Source: Oscillospiraceae bacterium
GTDB taxonomy: Bacteria > Bacillota > Clostridia > Oscillospirales > Oscillospiraceae
DNA length: 11,521 nucleotides
Reading direction: 5' to 3'
Assembly: GCA_031255955.1 (NCBI GenBank)
Contig: JAIRRO010000148.1
Span: forward strand, 1 to 11,521
The notes beneath the pieces were generated by a model. That model ran no database searches. It saw only the letters and a program-made list of their open reading frames with translations, and was not told the origin of the DNA. Made by a program: the position numbers and the translations under genes. The first letter of the stretch is position 1; every line of letters starts with the position of its first letter. Shown one piece after another: positions 1 through 5,199 of this stretch.

Positions 1-116
1 AATTCGCGCAGACAGTCGGTGGTCGGCTTGCCCTCTTTTCGGGAAAGCTCGTCAACCAGCGTGGCAACATGCAAATTAAACAGCAGCTTGCGTGTGTTTT
101 CGTTGTATGTGACCAT
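1..116 (-). CDS. Small protein next to DUF3990 gene, partial (C-terminus off the left edge); putative antitoxin/partner
   Basis: The visible 38 residues begin MVTYNENTRKLLFNLHVATL and continue as a charged, probably alpha-helical segment (VDELSRKEGKPTTDCLRE). The ATG (116-114) directly follows the TGA of the upstream DUF3990 gene (TGAATG), and a good Shine-Dalgarno, GGAGG, lies inside the end of that gene about 8 nt before the start, so the two are co-transcribed and translationally coupled. DUF3990 proteins are commonly encoded beside small helical proteins such as DUF3791, and this position and size would suit a partner or antitoxin. I do not recognise the sequence itself as DUF3791 with confidence, and the C-terminal part is missing. 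The start is well supported; the function is inference from position only. Confidence 0.6.
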   Translation of the reverse strand, partial: MVTYNENTRKLLFNLHVATLVDELSRKEGKPTTDCLRE

Positions 117-662
117 TCAAATTTTCCTCCTGCCTGTGGGCGTCAGCAGCGCGGCGGCTTTTTGCGTACCGAAGTACATCTGAGGCGGCAGGCGCTCGGG
201 CAGGATGAGGCGCAGAAAGGTGTCTATCGCCTCGTCGCTGTTCACGTCGCCGTAAGCGCCCATTACGAAAAGCTCAACTGTGGTGTTTGTGTCGTCGTTT
301 GCCGTGTTGCCGATGACGACGTCATAGCCGTGGCGTGTGCCGCGGTTTTTGCGGTTTTCCGCGACGAACATCGCCCATTCGCGACCGGCGTCGGTGAATT
401 CCTTCACGTTCAGGTTTTTAAGCTCACGCAGGTCAAAAGCATAGGAGTACACCCACGCGTCAACACTGCGCGAGCGCCCGGCTTGCCTTGCGCGTTCAAG
501 CGCGATGGCGCGGTTGCGGGTGGCGATGCCTACCGCGTGCCGCTCGGTGCGCGAGGTATAAAAGCCGCGACCAAAATCCTTGTTCGGCTTGCCGCGCGTC
601 ACGTCAATGGCGTCGAATTTATAAATTGAGCCGTGATAAAGCGTGATGACGCCGTCAGACAT
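117..662 (-). CDS. DUF3990 domain protein, ADP-ribosyltransferase-like; putative toxin of a two-gene module
   Basis: A 181-residue protein with the DUF3990 hallmarks in order: YHGS at residues 9-12, DFGRGFYTS at 29-37, EW at 95-96, YDVVIGNTANDDT at 113-125 and QMYFGTQKAA at 161-170. The family is assigned to the ADP-ribosyltransferase fold; the H of YHGS and the S of FYTS sit where NAD-binding residues fall in that fold. No substrate is known from sequence. It is nearly all domain, with no signal peptide or membrane segment, so it should be cytoplasmic. The frame is open up to 794, but the ATG at 662 is preferred: it begins just before the conserved VITLYHGS, has a purine-rich AAGGGGGG about 10 nt upstream, and the longer version would add a proline- and alanine-rich stretch unlike the family. 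It is followed without a gap by a small gene, the arrangement of a toxin with a partner. Family call is firm; the toxin role is inference. Confidence 0.85.
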   Translation of the reverse strand: MSDGVITLYHGSIYKFDAIDVTRGKPNKDFGRGFYTSRTERHAVGIATRNRAIALERARQAGRSRSVDAWVYSYAFDLRELKNLNVKEFTDAGREWAMFVAENRKNRGTRHGYDVVIGNTANDDTNTTVELFVMGAYGDVNSDEAIDTFLRLILPERLPPQMYFGTQKAAALLTPTGRRKI

Positions 663-699
663 ATGGCACCGCCCCCCTTCCGCAATGGTTTCCGTGTTC

Positions 700-729
700 A
701 GTATATCACATTGTACTACCTCTAAGCAA
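700..729 (-). promoter_or_regulatory. Promoter of the DUF3990 unit
   Basis: Reading the minus strand: TTGCTT (729-724), 18 bp spacer, TATACT (705-700), with TG one base upstream of the -10 (extended -10, TGATATACT). Transcription would begin near 693, giving a leader of about 30 nt before the ATG at 662. The -35 is weak but the extended -10 compensates. This also supports the 662 start, because the longer frame's ATG at 794 would lie upstream of the promoter. Confidence 0.6.
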
Positions 730-825
730 GCCGCGGCGCCGGGGTGCGCGCCGGAGGGTACGGGAGGCGGTGGGGAGGAATAGTCACCCTGCATAAAGAA
801 ATAAGTGAATTTTTGTTAAGAATTA

Positions 826-854
826 TTGACAAGTACGGAGTCGGTTATTAAAAT
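826..854 (+). promoter_or_regulatory. Sigma-A type promoter of the HAAS-like membrane protein
   Basis: TTGACA (826-831), exactly 17 bp, then TAAAAT (849-854): a perfect -35 and a 5/6 -10 at ideal spacing. The predicted transcription start is about 861, leaving a 40-nt leader with GGAGG at 889-894 before the ATG at 902. I see no repeat in the core promoter that would suggest an operator. Confidence 0.8.
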
Positions 855-901
855 AGGGCATAAGAAAAACCCACGACTTTTATTTAACGGAGGAAACGCA
901 T

Positions 902-1615
902 ATGATGAACAAGACCCTGTCCGCGTATATCGACGCAGTTTGCAATCAAATCAAAAACAGGCAGCTGCGCGAGGAGACGCGTCGAGAGCTGAAAACTCAG
1001 CTGCAAAGCCGGTTCGCGGAGGCGCAGCGCCGCGGCGCGGATGAGGAGACAGCCGCGCGTGAGGCTGTGTCCAGCATGAGAGACCCTGTGGAGCTGGGGA
1101 AAATCATCTCCATCGAAAACCGCAGACACACGGGACTGCTGCCGATTGTGTTGATGGCGCTGGCGACGGTCGGATTCTTCATCCTGATGGGATTCATCTC
1201 GCATTGGCAAATGACCATCAGCATTGTTGACCTGCTCATCGAGCTTGCCATCGCATTTGTCATCGCATCGGTGCTGTCCGCGCGCCGCTTTTCACCGGCA
1301 AAGTTTCTTACAAATATCCAGCTCGGCGCCGCGCTTGCGGGCGTCATCTATCCCACGTACATAATGGTCGCCTCCGTCGCCGGTACGGAAACCGCCTCGC
1401 AGGTGCGCAATAACGTCGCGGGTATCATCGTAAACATCGCATACGGACTTATCCTCTTTGCGATATTCAACACGATAGAGCGTCTTGCGGGTCCCTCCTC
1501 CAAGAGCTTCGTGAAGGGTGTGATACGCGACCGCCTCGGCTTTAACAGGCTGGCGGAGCAGACGGACGCGCTTATCGCTTCAGAGATGTACAGCAAGCAG
1601 GCAAAGCAAATCTAA
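902..1615 (+). CDS. Integral membrane protein with N-terminal DUF1700/HAAS-like domain
   Basis: A 237-residue protein. Residues 1-72 form a charged helical domain with the pattern of the DUF1700/HAAS ('permease prefix') family: a YID..C..I at the start, basic/acidic helices (LREETRREL) and the motif EAVSSMRDPVELGKII. Four hydrophobic segments follow at about 79-100, 106-126, 138-160 and 170-191, then a basic cytoplasmic tail to residue 237. In Bacillota this N-terminal domain is usually encoded beside a PadR regulator and is thought to act in membrane signalling. No PadR gene is present here; the gene is monocistronic, with its own promoter and a convergent neighbour. ATG at 902 has GGAGG 8 nt upstream; the second ATG at 905 is also possible. 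Domain assignment is moderate, biochemical role unknown. Confidence 0.75.
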   Translation: MMNKTLSAYIDAVCNQIKNRQLREETRRELKTQLQSRFAEAQRRGADEETAAREAVSSMRDPVELGKIISIENRRHTGLLPIVLMALATVGFFILMGFISHWQMTISIVDLLIELAIAFVIASVLSARRFSPAKFLTNIQLGAALAGVIYPTYIMVASVAGTETASQVRNNVAGIIVNIAYGLILFAIFNTIERLAGPSSKSFVKGVIRDRLGFNRLAEQTDALIASEMYSKQAKQI

Positions 1616-1653
1616 GTATTTTCAGCAAGGCGGCATAACAAGCCACGGCTTCG

Positions 1654-1687
1654 GGCGGGCGGCATGTAGTGGGTACAGCCGCCCGCC
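1654..1687. terminator. GC-rich hairpin between convergent genes, possible bidirectional terminator
   Basis: A perfect 10-bp inverted repeat, GGCGGGCGGC (1654-1663) and GCCGCCCGCC (1678-1687). It extends inward, past a bulged A, by TGTA/TACA (1665-1668 with 1674-1677), leaving a 5-nt GTGGG loop. It lies between the stop of the HAAS-like gene (1615) and the stop of the permease (1705), the place for a shared terminator. Neither side has a proper T-run, so intrinsic termination would be imperfect, or the hairpin may protect 3' ends. Confidence 0.5.
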
Positions 1688-1704
1688 TTGCCTTGCGCCG
1701 TCCG

Positions 1705-3753
1705 CTATTTCGCGGAGGCAATCAGTTCCTTCAGAATCGGGGCGTCGGGCGGCAGTGAAATATTCACGATTGTCACGGGAACCATAACGCCGTTATACTC
1801 GCGCTGATCATGCCAGCCGTAATTCTTGTCATCCACTTCGACGAAAACCGTAAGCTCCCAATGCATTGAATAATCTGTATAAGTCAAATGGTTTCTCCCA
1901 CAGCCCAGCGCGCTTTGAATCAATGCCACATCCGAAATATATAAGGTTTCATACTCCCACGGATAGTTGTTGGCGGTTGACCGGTCGTACAGCTCCGCGG
2001 ACAGGATGCGCTTTTGCCACTCCGTGAGGCGCGCATGCAGCCCGTTTTGCTTCAGCCACGTTATTGTGTTCGAGTAATGCGGAGGAATTTCAATTGATTT
2101 GTTAATGGAATAAAAGCTTCCGGAGGATGATTGTCCATATAGGGGCGGCTGCATGGATGGTGGTTGATCGTATACATTGTACGCTATGTTAACATTCACC
2201 ACGTCAGGGTGGGGGGAGATGAACTCTTCCCACGTCTCGCTTTGTATATCTTTATTCAAGGCGGAGAGGAATTCGCCGTAATCATCGGAGGAGAGAGTTA
2301 CCGACCCCCCGTAATACGATGAGGACATCATTCCATATGGCGCGTCAAGGGTGATGCCGGCAGGCGTTCCCAGATCGGGATTTAAGATGTCGGCTTGCGC
2401 TTTTGCCTCCCGCGACTCAAACAGCGCTTTCAGGCTTTCGTTGGCGCTTTCCATAGTGATATAATCAGACCACGAACGGGCTAATTCTCCACCGGCGAGC
2501 GCATAATTTAAGCTGAAGTTCATCAATATATCGCCCTCCCGGATACCTGTATTTGTCCGCGAACGGGAGTCATTTACCATCATCTTATGCAGCGCTGTCA
2601 CGTGGCGGATGTTTTCCGGTTCAGTGAATTCAATTTCGAGCGTATCAAACAAATGATATGATAAGCTGCCGACGATAGAGACGGATTTTACATCACGCGC
2701 ATCAGGAACACGCCGCTCGTAGCCTGTAAGGTCAAAGACTAAGGTGCAGAGCATAAGTGCTATCACGCAGAGATATGAGCCGCCCTGAACCAGCGTCCGG
2801 CGATTGAACACACGCAGGCTCTTTCGGCTTACCATACGCGCGATGAGAAAGCAGAGTGCCGCGCCGACAATGCTGCCGAGGTTTAAGGGGAATTCGCCGA
2901 GCTCAGAGGCTTCAAAGATAAGGGACATTATGGTCATACCGGCGAACGTGATAATGAATGTAAACAGCGTTTCAAACCAAGTAAAGGTGAAGGAATCCCC
3001 GGCGCGCTCTATCCGTCGGCGGGAATATAACGCCGCGCCGATGGCATACATAACAGGTACAGAGAGGATATAAACGGCAAGCCATACGGGCTCATAATCC
3101 GGGGAGGTCAGGGCAATATAAAGCAGGGGAGTGAAGCGGACGGCATAAGTCTCGTAAACTCCGTTGAGAGTGAAGCCGTATAGCAGCGCTTGCCCGTATA
3201 AGCCCACCAGCAGCACGGCGCCGGAAAGCGCGGCTGCCAAAATTCCGCTGACCCCGGTATACAGCACGGCGTTGCCGGTCAGCATAGCCGCAATGTGGAA
3301 CATCGCAGTATAAAAAAGCATCAGCAGCACCGTTAAGGCAAAGGGAACGAGCATTAAAATCCCGCCACCCACAAGGGACAGCACAAGGAACGTAACCGCC
3401 GCGGGGGCAAGGGACATCACGGCGCTTGATACGAATGACGTGCAAAACAGCTTTCCGCGTGTGAAGGGGAGCGTGTGCATTGCAGAGGATGACGCGGTGG
3501 AGAACAGATATCGCATCGTCACGCCGGAGGCGACAAAGGGAAACGCGATGGAAAAGAAGATGAAAAAGGGATTATGCATTTCGGCAATCGTCTCAAAAAA
3601 CCAATTGTTGTTGACGATGCCATCCGCGAGCAACGGGAAAATCCCCGCAAAGAACCAGCAGACCATACCGATTGCCGGTACGCCCCAAAAGCGTTTTAGA
3701 TTTTCGCGGAGCAGTGCCGCCGAGGGCTTAAAATATGATAGCGCCGAGTTCAC
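1705..3753 (-). CDS. ABC-2 type transporter permease with large C-terminal extracytoplasmic domain (ytr-like system)
   Basis: A 682-residue membrane subunit. The N-terminal half has about eight or nine hydrophobic segments (roughly 24-43, 62-82, 106-131, 132-157, 163-190, 222-243, 259-282, 292-309, 324-342) and includes the MHTLPFTRGKLF motif (about 92-103) common to Bacillota ABC-2 permeases of this type. Residues 345-682 are soluble, tyrosine- and serine-rich, and probably outside the cell; they resemble the C-terminal domain I remember as DUF6449, which I cannot confirm. The start is taken as GTG at 3753-3751, because GGAGG sits 8 nt upstream of it. Upstream ATGs at 3792 and 3774 have no comparable ribosome site and would lengthen the overlap. 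With GTG the gene overlaps the ATPase by 26 bp, so the two are translationally coupled. The exported substrate is unknown. Confidence 0.85.
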   Translation of the reverse strand: MNSALSYFKPSAALLRENLKRFWGVPAIGMVCWFFAGIFPLLADGIVNNNWFFETIAEMHNPFFIFFSIAFPFVASGVTMRYLFSTASSSAMHTLPFTRGKLFCTSFVSSAVMSLAPAAVTFLVLSLVGGGILMLVPFALTVLLMLFYTAMFHIAAMLTGNAVLYTGVSGILAAALSGAVLLVGLYGQALLYGFTLNGVYETYAVRFTPLLYIALTSPDYEPVWLAVYILSVPVMYAIGAALYSRRRIERAGDSFTFTWFETLFTFIITFAGMTIMSLIFEASELGEFPLNLGSIVGAALCFLIARMVSRKSLRVFNRRTLVQGGSYLCVIALMLCTLVFDLTGYERRVPDARDVKSVSIVGSLSYHLFDTLEIEFTEPENIRHVTALHKMMVNDSRSRTNTGIREGDILMNFSLNYALAGGELARSWSDYITMESANESLKALFESREAKAQADILNPDLGTPAGITLDAPYGMMSSSYYGGSVTLSSDDYGEFLSALNKDIQSETWEEFISPHPDVVNVNIAYNVYDQPPSMQPPLYGQSSSGSFYSINKSIEIPPHYSNTITWLKQNGLHARLTEWQKRILSAELYDRSTANNYPWEYETLYISDVALIQSALGCGRNHLTYTDYSMHWELTVFVEVDDKNYGWHDQREYNGVMVPVTIVNISLPPDAPILKELIASAK

Positions 3754-4654
3754 TATGCTCACCTCCAAGCTCATACATAAAAATTTCTTCAAGTGATAGC
3801 GGTAAAAGGTCGAATATCAACGGATTTTGCGCGCCTATTACCGAGCGGACGATATCCTCCGGCGCGCGGATGATAAGCAGTTCCACGGTGCCGCGCGTTT
3901 CGCGGTGCAGGAGCTCCAGTCCGTTATAGCGTTCAACCGCGGCAGCGGCGTTATCGGCGCCGGAGCCGGAGCCTTCGGGGAAGGCTACCTGAACCTTGTG
4001 CAGATCGGATTTCAGCTCGTCCAAATCGCGCTCTATCAGCATTTTTCCGCGGTGGAGTATGCCGATGCTGTCGCATATGCCCTCCATCTCGCGCAGATTG
4101 TGGGAGGACACCAGTACCGTCATGCTGCGCGCCGCGACGTCATCCACGATGTATTTCCACACCAGCTTGCGGACAAGGGGGTCAAGCCCGTCGATGGGTT
4201 CGTCCAGAATAAGAAAGTCCGGCATTGCAGACATTGTCAGCATAAATGCCGCCTGCTTCTGCATCCCCTTTGAAAAGCGCGTTACGCGGCGGCGCTCGGG
4301 TAGAGCAAAGCGTTCCTTCATTTCCGCAAAGCGCTCCGCGTTCCAGCCCGGAAACAGCCGTTTATAAAAGGAGGCGCACTCCGTGAGGCTGTACGAGCCG
4401 AAGAAAAACAGCTCGTCCGGGATAAAGCCCATTCGCGCTTTAAGCGAAAGGTTGTCATACACCGGCTCGCCGTCCATACGCGCCTCACCTATGTCCGGGC
4501 GCAAAATGCCGGTGACAATTTTCAGCGCCGTTGTCTTACCGGAGCCATTTACGCCGATAAGACCGTATATCGAGCCTTTTTTGACGTGCAGCTCAAGCCC
4601 GTCCAGCGCGGGGGTTTTGTCGAACTGCTTTGTAAGCGATGTTATATCAATCAT
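3728..4654 (-). CDS. ABC transporter ATP-binding protein, YtrB-like
   Basis: A 308-residue cytoplasmic ATPase that powers the adjoining permease. Visible motifs: Walker A GVNGSGKT at 34-41, variant signature FSKGMQKQ at 127-134 in place of LSGGQ, Walker B FLILDEP at 147-153, D-loop GLDP at 156-159 and H-switch SSH at 183-185. Where a Q-loop glutamine is usual, the sequence reads GFIPDE (76-81). Residues past about 215 form the C-terminal extension seen in drug- and peptide-export ATPases. The ATG at 4654 lies within the end of the GntR gene (8-bp overlap, ATGATTGA) and has GGAGG 11 nt upstream. Order regulator-ATPase-permease matches the Bacillus ytr and related antibiotic-responsive operons. 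Family call is firm; the link to envelope stress is by analogy. Confidence 0.93.
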   Translation of the reverse strand: MIDITSLTKQFDKTPALDGLELHVKKGSIYGLIGVNGSGKTTALKIVTGILRPDIGEARMDGEPVYDNLSLKARMGFIPDELFFFGSYSLTECASFYKRLFPGWNAERFAEMKERFALPERRRVTRFSKGMQKQAAFMLTMSAMPDFLILDEPIDGLDPLVRKLVWKYIVDDVAARSMTVLVSSHNLREMEGICDSIGILHRGKMLIERDLDELKSDLHKVQVAFPEGSGSGADNAAAAVERYNGLELLHRETRGTVELLIIRAPEDIVRSVIGAQNPLIFDLLPLSLEEIFMYELGGEHSELGAIIF

Positions 4655-5033
4655 TATTTGCGATTCCTCCCTCTAAAATTTCGTCCAGAAACGCCCGTAC
4701 CTCAGCTTTTTCCGCGCCCGACCGATGCAGGTCAAGAACGGCGCGCCGCATGGCATCCTCCGCCTGCGCGCGCAGCTTTGCGTCCGGCGCGCGCGCTGAG
4801 GCTTCAGAGACAAAGGTGCCGAGTCCCGACGAGGAATAGACATATCCGCGGCTCTCCAGCTCACGGTACGCCTTTTGTGCCGTGTTGGGGTTGATGGTTA
4901 AGCTCTCTGCCAGCTCACGCACAGAGGGCAGCCGTGAACCGGGCGGCAGCACACCGGTTAGGATGAGGTCTCGCAGATTGTCCGCGACCTGCTCATATAT
5001 AGGCTTGCGGCTCCGCAGGTCTAAGGTAAACAT
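4647..5033 (-). CDS. GntR-family transcriptional repressor, YtrA subfamily
   Basis: A 128-residue protein: winged helix-turn-helix at about 12-75 with the GntR signature (PIYEQVADNLRDLILTG, then LPSVRELAESLTINPNTAQKAYRELE and GYVYSSSGLGTFV), and a short helical C-terminal region (about 80-128). Absence of a big effector domain and the small size place it in the YtrA subfamily, whose members typically repress an ABC transporter operon that they head. The ATG at 5033 has AAAGGAG (5049-5043) upstream. It overlaps the ATPase gene by 8 bp. An AGTGTA-N13-TACACT inverted repeat in its own promoter strongly suggests autoregulation. The inducing signal cannot be read from the sequence; in Bacillus the related operon answers to certain cell-wall antibiotics. 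Confidence 0.93.
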   Translation of the reverse strand: MFTLDLRSRKPIYEQVADNLRDLILTGVLPPGSRLPSVRELAESLTINPNTAQKAYRELESRGYVYSSSGLGTFVSEASARAPDAKLRAQAEDAMRRAVLDLHRSGAEKAEVRAFLDEILEGGIANND

Positions 5034-5062
5034 TCGCGCTCACTCCTTTCGTTTTTTGATGT

Positions 5063-5076
5063 CGTGATGTATCACG
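5063..5076. repeat. Second short inverted repeat just downstream of the gntR transcription start
   Basis: CGTGAT (5063-5068), GT, ATCACG (5071-5076): a perfect 6-bp inverted repeat at about +2 to +15 of the predicted transcript. It is unlike the AGTGTA operator, so it may be a site for a different regulator or a chance palindrome; the 2-nt loop makes it a poor RNA hairpin unless the end pairs open. Confidence 0.4.
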
Positions 5077-5083
5077 CGATCTA

Positions 5084-5108
5084 AGTGTACCACGCGTATT
5101 AGTACACT
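5084..5108. promoter_or_regulatory. YtrA-type operator, AGTGTA-N13-TACACT
   Basis: A perfect inverted repeat with 7-bp arms, AGTGTAC (5084-5090) and GTACACT (5102-5108), 11 bp apart. Written as AGTGTA-N13-TACACT it is the operator I recall for Bacillus YtrA-type regulators. It fills the space between the -35 and -10 boxes and covers the -10, so bound repressor would block RNA polymerase. Positioned directly in front of the YtrA-type gene, it is the likely target of that protein. Confidence 0.75.
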
Positions 5109-5114
5109 GTCAAT
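5085..5114 (-). promoter_or_regulatory. Promoter of the gntR-ABC operon
   Basis: On the minus strand: TTGACA (5114-5109), an 18-bp spacer and TACACT (5090-5085, 4/6 match to the consensus). Transcription would start near 5078, giving a leader of about 45 nt. The perfect -35 with a poor -10 that is itself half of the operator fits a tightly repressed promoter. Confidence 0.65.
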
Positions 5115-5165
5115 AGGTTTTTGAAAATATTTTTTGGGAGGTGAAATGGGGGGTGCAGCCGCACG

Positions 5166-5195
5166 TGCAAAAACAAGACGCGCGGCGACCGCCGC
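5166..5195 (-). terminator. Possible intrinsic terminator after pheT
   Basis: Four bases past the pheT stop, the minus strand reads GCGGC, GGTC, GCCGC (5195-5182), a 5-bp GC hairpin with a 4-nt loop (6 bp if the loop shrinks to 2). It is followed, after GCGTC, by TTGTTTTT (about 5176-5169). The T-run is a few bases from the stem, so efficiency is uncertain. It would separate pheT from the gntR operon promoter. Confidence 0.5.
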
Positions 5196-5199
5196 AGGA

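Noticed and set aside
69..629. Long plus-strand open frame of 186 codons
   Set aside because: It is the antisense of the DUF3990 gene, has no ribosome site, and its product resembles no family; the minus-strand protein has clear conserved motifs.
663..794. Extension of the DUF3990 protein to an ATG at 794
   Set aside because: The added 44 residues are low-complexity Pro/Ala/Gly, the ATG has no good ribosome site, and a promoter (700-729) lies inside the extension.
826..1044. Short plus-strand frame beginning at the promoter of the HAAS-like gene
   Set aside because: It begins within the -35 box, so it could not be translated from that promoter, and it overlaps the true gene in another frame.
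3754..3792. Earlier ATG starts for the permease at 3792 and 3774
   Set aside because: Neither has a good ribosome site at a suitable distance, whereas GTG at 3753 has GGAGG 8 nt upstream, and the extra residues are just the end of the ATPase gene read in another frame.
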